NCBI GenBank assembly: GCA_050246635.1
Contig: JBFWVR010000008.1
Location: 1-64,000 of the forward strand
Reading direction: 5' to 3'
Length of the DNA: 64,000 nucleotides
From: JBFWVR01 sp050246635
GTDB lineage: Bacteria; Acidobacteriota; Vicinamibacteria; Vicinamibacterales; UBA2999
Shown: positions 52,154 through 60,043 of the stretch, one piece after another
How positions within the stretch are numbered: the first letter of the stretch is position 1
Layout of the letters: the number at the start of each line of letters is the position of its first letter
Notes under the pieces: generated by a model
What the model saw: the letters and a program-made list of their open reading frames with translations, nothing else
Databases searched by the model: none
What the model was told of the DNA's origin: nothing
Translations under genes and position numbers: made by a program

Positions 52154-53892
52154 TGCGGAATGGTGACGACTCTCTCGTTGGACGGGCCGCTCAGGCCGCA
52201 CGCGTTCCGGGCGTGCACCCGCACGTAATAGGTGCCGGGCGGGCCCGACGCCGTGACGCCGGTCGCCGGCCCCATCTCGGAGACCAGCAGGTTCTGCAGG
52301 CCGGGCGCGCTGCCGACGACAAGCGTGTAGCCCGTCGGCGAGCCGCCGGAGGACGGCGCCGTCCAGGTGAACGTGACCTGGAGCCCGGCCGCCGTGAACG
52401 CCAGGTCGGACGGCGTCCCGGGCGGGTCACAGTTGAACGAGACGATGATTTCGTTCGACGCCGTTCCCGTGCCGATGCTGTTCCGGGCGCGGACCCGCAC
52501 GTAGTAGACGCCCGGCGGGACACCCGCGAAGCTGATACCCGTGGCATTCGACCCGGTGACGGCATTTGCCAGGTTGGTGAGCCCGGGCGCCGATCCCGCC
52601 TCGACCACATACGTGGTCACCGTGCCGCCCGACGCGGGGGCCGTCCAGGTCAGGGTCACGGTGTCACCCGACGTCGACGCCGCCAGGCCGGACGGCGCGC
52701 CGGGGAGCGTCGGGCCGCCACCACCACCGGTGAGGGGATAGATTGCCGTCGCGCCATTCTCATCGTCCGCGCCGAGGGGGGAGGCGCCCGAGGCGCAACC
52801 TGGCTGCGGATCGGGATACATGATCGCGCTGCTGCTCGTGGCGTGTCCGAGGCCGATCGTGTGTCCCAGGTTGTGCGCCAGCGCGTCCTGGAAGCAGCCG
52901 GCCTTCGAGAGATACTCCATGGCGCCGGCGCTGTTGTTCAGCATCACGTTGCCCTGGAGCAGCTTGTTGAAGGCCGTGCCGTTGATGAGGCGCTGATCGC
53001 CGGCGGTGGAGTAGCCGCCCGCGAGGCCGAGAACGGACCCGCTGTCGCTGATTTCCCCGCACGGGTCGTTGAACGCCACCGAGATGCGACCGTCGCCCTC
53101 GAACGTGGCGAGGCACCGCGCGGATCGTGCGCTGGTCCGCTGCAGCCGGAGCCGCATGCCGGTGCCGTTCCAGGCGGCGATTGCCGCATCGAGCTCGGCC
53201 AGCCCGCCGCCCAGACCGGATGGCGGAGTCTGGTAGTCGACCGCCACGGCCGTGCCCGCATCGGCCTCGTGCCAGCGAGCGGGCCCGCCTTCGGACGACG
53301 GCAGGAACGAGTAGTCGGACGCGGTCTGCAACTCCACGGGCCAGGTGTTGAAGGGCGCCGCGGGCGCGCGATCGAACACCGGCGCATCGATCGCGCGCTG
53401 GCGCAGCGTGGCGGCCCCGGTACCCTGGATGGCGCCGCTGATCGGATCGCGCCGACGCGCCACCACCGTCCCCGTCGCGGGATCCACACCCAGGGTCCAC
53501 GCGCCCTGCCAGAGGCCGGTCACATAGAGCGTCCGGTCACGGGGGCGCTGTTCGAGGAACAGCACCACGGTGGTTCCCGCGTCGAGCCGCGCCTGCCCCT
53601 CGACCGCGAACTCGAGATTCCCGGCGCGCCCACCGAGGAGCTTCACGGCGATACGGCCCGGCGTCAGCGCGCCCTTCCAGACCTCGGCGACATCGACGAT
53701 GGCGTAGGTATACAGGCCGTTGACGGCGGGGTCCCACGTGCTGGTCGTCGCGACGACACGGCCCGTGACAATGGCCGGGGAGAACGCGGCGAGTTCGGCC
53801 AGGGACCACTGCGGCGCCACGTCAGCAGCGGCAAGGCTGCTGAACGGCAGGAGCAGGACGAGGGATAAGGCGAGGCGTCGAACCGAACGCAT
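52150..53892 (-). CDS. Secreted matrixin-like protein lacking the catalytic Glu, with two FnIII modules
   Basis: 580 residues: signal peptide (to about 23), a beta-rich N-terminal domain (LAELAAFSPAIVTGRVVATTS), then a matrixin-like domain. Its zinc-binding helix reads HNLGHTIGLGH (H340, N341, H344, H350) and the Met-turn SAIMYP. Active metzincins have HEXXHXXGXXH; here Glu is Asn, so peptidase activity is doubtful although zinc ligands remain. Two FnIII modules end the protein; the last has the Cys pair (FNCDPP and RNACG). It is coupled to the metalloprotease gene. Confidence 0.85.
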   Translation of the reverse strand: MRSVRRLALSLVLLLPFSSLAAADVAPQWSLAELAAFSPAIVTGRVVATTSTWDPAVNGLYTYAIVDVAEVWKGALTPGRIAVKLLGGRAGNLEFAVEGQARLDAGTTVVLFLEQRPRDRTLYVTGLWQGAWTLGVDPATGTVVARRRDPISGAIQGTGAATLRQRAIDAPVFDRAPAAPFNTWPVELQTASDYSFLPSSEGGPARWHEADAGTAVAVDYQTPPSGLGGGLAELDAAIAAWNGTGMRLRLQRTSARSARCLATFEGDGRISVAFNDPCGEISDSGSVLGLAGGYSTAGDQRLINGTAFNKLLQGNVMLNNSAGAMEYLSKAGCFQDALAHNLGHTIGLGHATSSSAIMYPDPQPGCASGASPLGADDENGATAIYPLTGGGGGPTLPGAPSGLAASTSGDTVTLTWTAPASGGTVTTYVVEAGSAPGLTNLANAVTGSNATGISFAGVPPGVYYVRVRARNSIGTGTASNEIIVSFNCDPPGTPSDLAFTAAGLQVTFTWTAPSSGGSPTGYTLVVGSAPGLQNLLVSEMGPATGVTASGPPGTYYVRVHARNACGLSGPSNERVVTIPQ

Positions 53893-53919
53893 GGGAATTA
53901 TTGTGGATCAGATGGGGGT

Positions 53920-54087
53920 GACGAAGGTGCCGCACGGGGGTGCCGCACGGGGGTGCCCCACGGGGGTGCCCCACGGAGGTGCCACACGGAGGTGCGGCAC
54001 GAAGGTGCGGCACGGAGGTGCGGCACGGAGGTGCGGCACGGAGGTGCGGCACGGAGGTGCCGCACGGGGTGCGGCACGGAGGTGCGG
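53920..54087. repeat. 13-bp tandem repeat array (13 units)
   Basis: Units of the form CACGGAGGTGCGG (variants CACGGGGGTGCCC, CACGAAGGTGCGG) repeated 13 times, one of them 12 nt long. The array lies 28 nt upstream of the ATG of the matrixin-like gene, between it and the terminator at 54086. Open frames over it are repetitive and not genes. Confidence 0.93.
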
Positions 54088-54118
54088 CGCCGGGCCAGTC
54101 GTGGGACGGCCCGGCGCC
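54086..54118 (-). terminator. Strong hairpin after the FnIII protein gene
   Basis: Perfect 11-bp stem GGCGCCGGGCC/GGCCCGGCGCC with an 11-nt loop, 9 nt after the stop at 54128. No T-run, but very stable. Confidence 0.6.
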
Positions 54119-54127
54119 ACCGGCGTG

Positions 54128-55210
54128 CTACTTCTGGTCGGGCGGGAAGCCGGCGCTCACGTAGGGGAGCAGCGTCCAGCGGCCGATGGTGCCGCCGTTG
54201 CGGGTGGCCTGGGTCTGATCCTGCCAGTTCCACGACGGGCTGTTGCCGCAGTGCCCGCCGATCGTGTCGATGATGTACACGTTCGTGGTGCCTTCGTCCG
54301 CCGAGGACCCGAAGTTGTAGGTCACGACGTCCTGCGACATGTCGCCGACGTTGCCACGCTTCCAGTTGAGGCCCCAGCGCGAGTCCTGCGTGCGGAGCGC
54401 CTGCACGAGGCGGAACAGCCACGTGTTGTTGCCCCCGTGCTCGCGGCAGGAGTTGCGGAGGTCGCCCGGGTAGAGCGCCGCCATCTGCGCGGCGACGGCC
54501 GCGCCGTAGGCCGGCAGCGGCAGGGCCGTGCCAGGCAGCGGGTCCGGCGTGCGCGGTCCGCTGCCGGCCAGGCTCTCCACCGTGAAGGAGATCTCCGGGG
54601 ACGTCGCGGTGGCGCCACAGTTGTCACCGACCACCAGGCGCGCGTAGAAGGTGCCCGTCAGGCTGATGACTTCCTGGCGCGAGGTCGTGGCGGCGCTCAG
54701 CGTGCGCGCGAGCTCCGTGCCGCCCGGGCTGCGGCTCAGCTCCAGGCGGTAACCCGCGGCGCCAGGGACGGCCGCCCAGGCGAACTGGACCACGGGACCG
54801 GTCACGGTCGCCGCGAGCGTCGGCGCCGCCACCTGCCCGCAGGGGGCCGGTCCCGGCCCCGGGCCGGGGTTGCTCCCCCCGACCGAGATCGCGACTTCGT
54901 TGGAGGCGGGGCCGACCAGCGAACCCGCGGTGCCGCGCACGCGGATGAAGTAGGTGCCCGCCGGGGCCGCGACCACGACCTGCGTGATCGAGGCAGGACC
55001 GTTGACGACGGCGATGTCCGTGCCGCCCGACGCGCTGCCGGCCTCGAGGCGGTAGCCGGTCGCACCGGGCAGGGCCGTCCATGCGATGGTGACCTGCGAG
55101 CCGTTGACAGTGACAGAGAGAGTCGGGGCCTGGGCGGCGGCGTCGATGCGAGTCAGCGCGAGCACCGCCAGGACGAGCGCCGCGAGACCGGTGGCCTTCT
55201 TGAGGGTCAT
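54128..55210 (-). CDS. Secreted protein with two FnIII modules and an unknown C-terminal domain
   Basis: 360 residues: signal peptide (MTLKKATGLAALVLAVLALTR, cut near AAAQ), two FnIII modules (about 28-110 and 122-205) and a C-terminal domain of about 130 residues I do not recognise. That domain contains NSCREHGGNNTWLFRLVQAL, RWGLNWKRGNVGDMSQD and GGHCGNSPSWNWQDQT. The second FnIII has the Cys pair (APCGQ and DNCGA). AAGGA lies 8 nt before the ATG. First in direction of transcription of the secreted-protein cluster. Confidence 0.85.
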   Translation of the reverse strand: MTLKKATGLAALVLAVLALTRIDAAAQAPTLSVTVNGSQVTIAWTALPGATGYRLEAGSASGGTDIAVVNGPASITQVVVAAPAGTYFIRVRGTAGSLVGPASNEVAISVGGSNPGPGPGPAPCGQVAAPTLAATVTGPVVQFAWAAVPGAAGYRLELSRSPGGTELARTLSAATTSRQEVISLTGTFYARLVVGDNCGATATSPEISFTVESLAGSGPRTPDPLPGTALPLPAYGAAVAAQMAALYPGDLRNSCREHGGNNTWLFRLVQALRTQDSRWGLNWKRGNVGDMSQDVVTYNFGSSADEGTTNVYIIDTIGGHCGNSPSWNWQDQTQATRNGGTIGRWTLLPYVSAGFPPDQK

Positions 55211-55362
55211 CGGTACAGTCCTTTGCCCGTACAGACCTCGAGCCTGTCGCGGGCGTTCAAACGAGTTAACAAGAACCGGGGGCTGGGAGTGCCTCGGGGG
55301 TGAGACGACCGGCACTATAGCACGGTTTGGCACAGCTTTACAGGGATATCGAGGGGCGGTGG

Positions 55363-55368
55363 TATAGT
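55363..55368 (+). promoter_or_regulatory. -10 box for pfkA
   Basis: TATAGT ends 9 nt before the pfkA ATG, so the mRNA would be leaderless or nearly so. A second TATAGT on the minus strand (55319-55314) could serve the divergent FnIII gene. No strong -35 box is visible for either. Confidence 0.5.
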
Positions 55369-55377
55369 CGAATTTCG

Positions 55378-56460
55378 ATGTCACCAGTCAAGAAAATCGG
55401 GATCCTCACCGGGGGCGGCGACGCCCCGGGGCTCAACGCGGTCATCCGCGCGGTCGTCAAGGCGGCGTGCAACGCCGGCATCGAGGTCATCGGCCTCGAG
55501 GACAGTTTCGACGGGCTCATGGACCCGTCCCGGACGCGCCGGCTCACGCCCAAGGACGTCACCGGCATCCTCCGTCTCGGCGGCACCATCCTCGGGACCA
55601 CCAATCGCGGCAACCCGTTCGAGTACCCGGTGGAAACGCCGGAAGGGAAGGTCGACTACTCGGACCGCTGCGTGGACACGTTCCAGAAGATGGGCATGGA
55701 CGCGCTGGTCGTCATCGGCGGCGACGGCACCCTCACGATTGCCCACCAGTTCTACCTGAAGGGCATTCCCGTCGTCGGCGTGCCGAAGACCATCGACAAC
55801 GACATCTGGGGCACCACCAGCTGCTTCGGCTACGACACCGCCGTGTCGTTCGCCGCCGACGCCATCGATCGCCTGCACACCACGGCCGAGGCGCACAAGC
55901 GCATCATGGTGGTCGAGGTGATGGGGCGCTACGCCGGCTGGATTGCGCTCCACGGCGGGATTGCCGGCGGCGCGGACGTCATCCTGATGCCGGAAATCCC
56001 GTTCGATCTCGACCGCGTCGCCCAGCGCATCAAGGAGCGCGAGGCCTTTGGCGCGAAGTTCAGCATCGTCGTCGTCGCCGAGGGAGCGACCCCGGTGGGG
56101 GGCAAGCTGACGCTGCTCGAGGAGGCCACGCGCGGGCACGTGGAGCGGCTCGGCGGCATCGGCGCGATCATCGCGCACCAGCTCGAGGCGATGACCGGCA
56201 AGGAGTCCCGCTACGTCGTCCTGGGCCACCTGCAGCGCGGCGGCGCCCCGACCGCGTTCGACCGCGTGCTCGCGACGCGGTTCGGCGCCAAGGCGGTCGA
56301 GCTGCTGCAGCGCGGCGTGTTCGGGAAGATGGTCGCCAACAACCCGCCAGACATCGTACCGATCCCCCTGCACGACGTGATGGGGAAGACGAAGACGGTG
56401 CCGCTCGACTACGACCTGATCAAGTCGGCGCGGGCGATCGGGATCTCGCTGGGAGACTAG
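55378..56460 (+). CDS. pfkA: 6-phosphofructokinase (PfkA family; phosphoryl donor uncertain)
   Basis: Glycolytic kinase making fructose-1,6-bisphosphate. 360 residues, with GILTGGGDAPGLNAVIRA, GGDGTLTIAH (114-118) and PKTIDNDIWGT (K137). Gly at position 117 is typical of ATP-dependent enzymes, while Lys at 137 is found in many PPi-dependent or mixed group members. ATP or PPi use therefore cannot be settled from sequence. A longer in-frame start (55327) exists, but the ATG at 55378 (MSPVKKIGILTGG) matches the family. Confidence 0.93.
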   Translation: MSPVKKIGILTGGGDAPGLNAVIRAVVKAACNAGIEVIGLEDSFDGLMDPSRTRRLTPKDVTGILRLGGTILGTTNRGNPFEYPVETPEGKVDYSDRCVDTFQKMGMDALVVIGGDGTLTIAHQFYLKGIPVVGVPKTIDNDIWGTTSCFGYDTAVSFAADAIDRLHTTAEAHKRIMVVEVMGRYAGWIALHGGIAGGADVILMPEIPFDLDRVAQRIKEREAFGAKFSIVVVAEGATPVGGKLTLLEEATRGHVERLGGIGAIIAHQLEAMTGKESRYVVLGHLQRGGAPTAFDRVLATRFGAKAVELLQRGVFGKMVANNPPDIVPIPLHDVMGKTKTVPLDYDLIKSARAIGISLGD

Positions 56461-56905
56461 GCCGCGCCCCTCGCTGCGCGCGGGGCGCGTTGGGCCTCGC
56501 TGCGCTCGGTAGGCCTCGGCGCTGCGCGCCTCGGTGGGCCTCGCTGCGCTCGGTAGGGCTCGGCGCTGCGTGCCTCGATGGGCCTCGCTGCGCTCGGTAG
56601 GACTCGTCGCTTCGCGACTCGCTGGGACTCGGCCTCGCTGGTTTCGCCCTTCGGCCATCGCTGGGACTCGGCGCCTGCCTGCCCTGAGCGGAGTCGAAGG
56701 GCGGCGCCTCGCTAGGAAAGAGCTGGTTCGAAGTGAGGGCCCTTCGTCCCGGCGAGGCCGCGAGGCGGCCGAGTCCCAGCGAGCGAAGCGAGTCCCAACG
56801 AGCCCCGAGCGAAGTCGAGGGGCGAGGCCTAGCGATGGCCGACGCGCGTTCCACCGAGGCCGAGTCCTACCGAGCCCCGAGCGCAGCGAGGGGCGAGGCC
56901 TAACG
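56461..56905. repeat. GC-rich foldback repeat array (locus 2)
   Basis: Fills the gap between the convergent pfkA and thrC genes. The left part repeats direct units such as CTCGCTGCGCTCGGTAGG at least three times. The right part has the inverted counterpart (CGAGTCCCAGCGAGCGAAGC, GAGCCCCGAGCGCAGCGAG). It includes the 31-bp segment shared with locus 1 (56752-56782) and CCTGAGCGGAGTCGAAGGG (56682-56700), a palindrome-derived motif seen in many genomes. No gene is called here. Confidence 0.8.
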
Positions 56906-56913
56906 CCCGCGCG

Positions 56914-58098
56914 TCAGCGCGGGCGGCCCTTGATCACATCCAGGTACTTCAGCGCCCCGCCCGTGTTGAAGAGCACCACGGTCTCGTCGGGCCGGATGGT
57001 GCCGGCGGCGGCGAGGCGCTTGATCGCGCGGAGCGCGGCGCCGCCCTCAGGCGCAGCCGAGATGCCCTCGTGGCGCCCGAGGTCGAGCATGTCCTCGACC
57101 ATCTCCTCGTCCGGCACCGCGATCGCCGTGCCGCCGCTGTCCCGCACGGCCTGCAGGATGAGGAAGTCGCCGATGGCGCGTGGCACCCTGAGGCCGTCGG
57201 CCGCCGTGCTCGCGTTCTCCCAGGGCGCGGCCTTCTCGGTGCCGGTTTCGAAGGCCCGGACGATCGGGGCGCAGCCCGTCGCCTGCACCGAGACCATCTT
57301 CGGCCGGCGTCCCGCGGGCAGCCAGCCGATGGCCTCCATCTCGTCGAACGCCTTCCACATCCCCACGAGTCCCGTGCCTCCGCCGGTGGGATAGACGATC
57401 CAGTCAGGCAGCCGCCAGCCCAGCTGCTCGGCCAGCTCGTAGCCCATCGTCTTCTTGCCCTCGACCCGGTACGGCTCCTTCAGCGTCGACACGTCATACC
57501 AGCCGAGCGGTTTGCCCTTCTCAGCGGCCATCCGGCCGGCATCGGTGATCAGCCCGTCGACCAGCGTGACGTTGGCGCCGTACAGCCGGCACTCGTCCAC
57601 GAAGGGCTGCTTGGCGTCCTTCGGGATGAAGACCTCGCAGGCGAGCCCCGCGGCGGCGGAGTAGGCGGCCGCCGCGTTGCCGGCATTGCCCGCGGTGGGC
57701 AGGGCAATGGTCGTGGCCCCGAGCGCGCGGGCGCGCGTGATGGCGGCGGACTGGCCGCGGGCCTTGAACGAGTTGGTGGGGTTGAGCGACTCGTCCTTGA
57801 CGAAGAGGTTGTGGAGGCCCAGCGTGGCCCCCAGCCGCCGCGCGTGCACCAGCGGCGTGAAGCCTTCGCCGAGGGTGACCGGCTCGTCGCCGTCCAGCAG
57901 GGGCATCATCTCGCGATACCGCCACATGTCCGGCGCCCGCCCGGCGAGCGAGCCCCGGTCCCAGGCCTTGGCGGCCTCCAGGTCATACCGGGCGAGCAGG
58001 GGCAATCCGCAGGACGGGCACAGGAAGTGCCGCTCCCGTGGATCGAACGGGCCCGCCCCACACCGCGACGCGCACTCCAGATGGGTGAAATAGCTCAC
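56914..58098 (-). CDS. thrC: Threonine synthase
   Basis: PLP enzyme converting O-phosphohomoserine to threonine. 394 residues, with an N-terminal Cys-rich region (ECASRCG, CPSCG), LGEGFTPLVHARRLG, the PLP-lysine motif NPTNSFKARG, ALPTAGNAGNAAAAYSAA, PTGGGTGLVGMWKA and ISAAPEGGAAL. FKARG instead of the commoner FKDRG is a family variant. GTG 58098 has GGAGG 7 nt upstream. No other threonine gene is adjacent. Confidence 0.9.
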   Translation of the reverse strand: MSYFTHLECASRCGAGPFDPRERHFLCPSCGLPLLARYDLEAAKAWDRGSLAGRAPDMWRYREMMPLLDGDEPVTLGEGFTPLVHARRLGATLGLHNLFVKDESLNPTNSFKARGQSAAITRARALGATTIALPTAGNAGNAAAAYSAAAGLACEVFIPKDAKQPFVDECRLYGANVTLVDGLITDAGRMAAEKGKPLGWYDVSTLKEPYRVEGKKTMGYELAEQLGWRLPDWIVYPTGGGTGLVGMWKAFDEMEAIGWLPAGRRPKMVSVQATGCAPIVRAFETGTEKAAPWENASTAADGLRVPRAIGDFLILQAVRDSGGTAIAVPDEEMVEDMLDLGRHEGISAAPEGGAALRAIKRLAAAGTIRPDETVVLFNTGGALKYLDVIKGRPR

Positions 58099-58120
58099 GT
58101 CAGCACCTCCGCGCGGCGCC

Positions 58121-58240
58121 GATCGCGAGATCACGAGGTTCCGAGATCGTCCGATCGATCACCAGATAGATGACCAGATCCGTGGATCGCCGGATCCGAT
58201 CGCCAGATCACCCGATCACGAGATCACCAGATCACAGATC
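58121..58240. repeat. Cluster of 14 GATC sites
   Basis: The thrC-frr gap consists of short variants of GATCACCA/GATCGCGA. GATC occurs 14 times in 120 bp (first at 58121, last at 58237-58240), about thirty times the chance density. The last site overlaps the first base of the frr stop region. No gene lies here. Confidence 0.9.
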
Positions 58241-58809
58241 TACTTACCGAGGAGCTCGTCGTCCTTGCGCTTCTGCAGCTCGTCGATCCCCTTCACGTGC
58301 TGGTCGGTGAGCTTCTGCACCTCGTCCAGCGCGCGCTTCTCGTCGTCCTCGGAGATCTCGTGGTCCTTGAGCATCTTCTTGAGCTTGTCGTTCGCGTCGC
58401 GACGGACGTTCCGCACCTGGTTGCGGCCCTCCTCCGCGAGCTTGTGCACGTGCCGCGACAGCTCCTTGCGGCGCTCGTCGGTCAGCAGCGGGATCGGGAT
58501 GCGGATCACCTTGCCGTCGTTCGAGGGGTTCAACCCGAGGTCGGAGCTCCGGATGGCCTTCTCGATCGACGCCAGGGTCGTCGGGTCGAAGGGGGTCGCG
58601 ACGATCAGGGACGGCTCGGGGATCGACAGGCTGGCGACCTGGTTCAGCGGCATCTTCGTGCCGTAGGCCTCGGCCTGGACGCCGTCGAGCAGGCCCGTCG
58701 AGGCCCGCCCGGTGCGCACGCCCGCCATCTCCTTGCGCACGAACTCGACATGGGTGTCCATGCGCTGGGTGACGTCGGCGAAGAGTCCCTTGAGGTCGGA
58801 AGCGTCCAT
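58240..58809 (-). CDS. frr: Ribosome recycling factor
   Basis: Splits post-termination ribosomes with EF-G. 189 residues: EFVRKEMAGVRTGRASTGLLD, GTKMPLNQVASLSIPEP, IRSSDLGLNPSNDGKVIRIP and LTDERRKELSRHVHKLAEEG. AGGAGA precedes the ATG. Last gene of the rplM-frr run. Confidence 0.97.
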   Translation of the reverse strand: MDASDLKGLFADVTQRMDTHVEFVRKEMAGVRTGRASTGLLDGVQAEAYGTKMPLNQVASLSIPEPSLIVATPFDPTTLASIEKAIRSSDLGLNPSNDGKVIRIPIPLLTDERRKELSRHVHKLAEEGRNQVRNVRRDANDKLKKMLKDHEISEDDEKRALDEVQKLTDQHVKGIDELQKRKDDELLGK

Positions 58810-58854
58810 CTCACAATCTCCTGTACGGCCGATGGGGCAGCGGGGCGCCCGCGA

Positions 58855-59589
58855 TCAGGCGGTGACGGTCGTGCCCACCGCCTCGCCCATGACGACGTGG
58901 CGGATGTTGCCGGGCACCTTGAGGTTGAACACGACGATCGGCAGCTTGTTGTCCATGCAGAGCGAGATCGCGGTGGCGTCCATCACCTGGAGACGCTCCT
59001 GCAGGACCTGCAGGTAGGAGATGCGCTCGAAGCGCGTCGCGTCGGGATGGGTCATGGGGTCGGCGGTGTAGATGCCGTCCACCTTGGTCGCCTTCAGGAT
59101 CACGTCGGCCTTGATCTCCATCGCGCGGAGCGCGGCAGCCGTGTCGGTGGTGAAGTAGGGATTGCCGGTGCCCGCCGCGAACACGACGACCCGGCCCTTC
59201 TCGAGGTGCCGGATGGCGCGGCGGCGGATGAACGGCTCCGCCACGGCGCGCATCTCGATGGCGGTCAGCACGCGTGTCGGCACGCCCTGCTGCTCGAGCG
59301 CATCCTGGAGGGCCAGCGCGTTGATGACGGTGGCCAGCATGCCCATGTAGTCGCCGGTCGCCCGGTCCATCCCGCGCGCGCTGGCCGCCAGGCCGCGGAA
59401 GATGTTCCCGCCGCCGATGACAATGGCGGTCTGGACGCCGAGGGATTGGATCTCGGAGACATCCTGCGCGATGCGCGTGGCCACGGCGGGATCGATGCCG
59501 TAGCCCTGCTCACCCATCAGCGCTTCACCGGACAGCTTCAGGAGGATGCGGGAATACGTCGGCTCGGAGGGCGCGGAGGGGTCGGACAT
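58855..59589 (-). CDS. pyrH: UMP kinase
   Basis: Phosphorylates UMP to UDP. 244 residues: ILLKLSGEALMGEQGYGID, IVIGGGNIFRG, DYMGMLATVINALALQDALE and FTTDTAAALRAMEIKADVIL. ATG 59589 is 8 nt after a perfect TATAAT; a TTG three codons upstream is an alternative. It precedes frr by 45 nt. Confidence 0.96.
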   Translation of the reverse strand: MSDPSAPSEPTYSRILLKLSGEALMGEQGYGIDPAVATRIAQDVSEIQSLGVQTAIVIGGGNIFRGLAASARGMDRATGDYMGMLATVINALALQDALEQQGVPTRVLTAIEMRAVAEPFIRRRAIRHLEKGRVVVFAAGTGNPYFTTDTAAALRAMEIKADVILKATKVDGIYTADPMTHPDATRFERISYLQVLQERLQVMDATAISLCMDNKLPIVVFNLKVPGNIRHVVMGEAVGTTVTA

Positions 59590-59597
59590 GCGGGGCA

Positions 59598-59603
59598 ATT
59601 ATA
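59598..59603 (-). promoter_or_regulatory. -10 box for pyrH-frr
   Basis: Perfect TATAAT on the minus strand with only 8 nt to the pyrH ATG, indicating a leaderless transcript. The -35 region is weak. Confidence 0.55.
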
Positions 59604-59604
59604 G

Positions 59605-60043
59605 CCCGGGCATGGATGGCCACGGAGGGCACGGGCCACAGATGGCACAGGCCACAGATGGCACAGACAAGGCACAGATGCAGAGATGGGGCGGGATGCA
59701 CCACAGATGGCATCGCCCATTTCGTTCCGAACGAGTCCGACCGAGGTCGCGCAGCGGCCGAGGCCTGACGCGCGCAACGCGGCCACAGATGGGAAGACAG
59801 GACACAGATGCACAGATGTGAAGGGATGCACAGATGGGATCTGCGTCAGACGGTGAGGCGGGGCGGGGAAGAAGCGGTTGGGCTGGGCGGCGGCACGCCT
59901 GCCGCCAAAGAGAACGGCGGGCACACCGTTTGGCGGGCCCGCCGTCAGTTCGTCCGCCTTCGGCGATCTTCAATCTGCAATCATCAGTCTGAAATGGCCG
60001 AAGGCCTCTCCGGGGCTCCGTGTGCCGCACTTTGGGCCGCTCG
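59605..60043. repeat. Intergenic region with CACAGATGG iterations and a foldback fragment
   Basis: Non-coding gap between tsf and pyrH. 59605-59720 and 59780-59840 contain many irregular copies of CCACAGATGGCACAG. 59733-59775 carries a fragment of the GC-rich foldback family (CGAGTCCGACCGAGGTCGCG, then GCGGCCGAGGCC). An AT-richer piece near 59967-59995 (CGATCTTCAATCTGCAATC) resembles the inner arms of the element at 6001. No gene is seen. Confidence 0.7.

Noticed and set aside
53922..54422. Open frames across the 13-bp array with repeating 13-residue peptides
   Set aside because: All frames in a 13-bp GC-rich array stay open; the repeats lie in the leader of the next gene and the frames have no separate signals.
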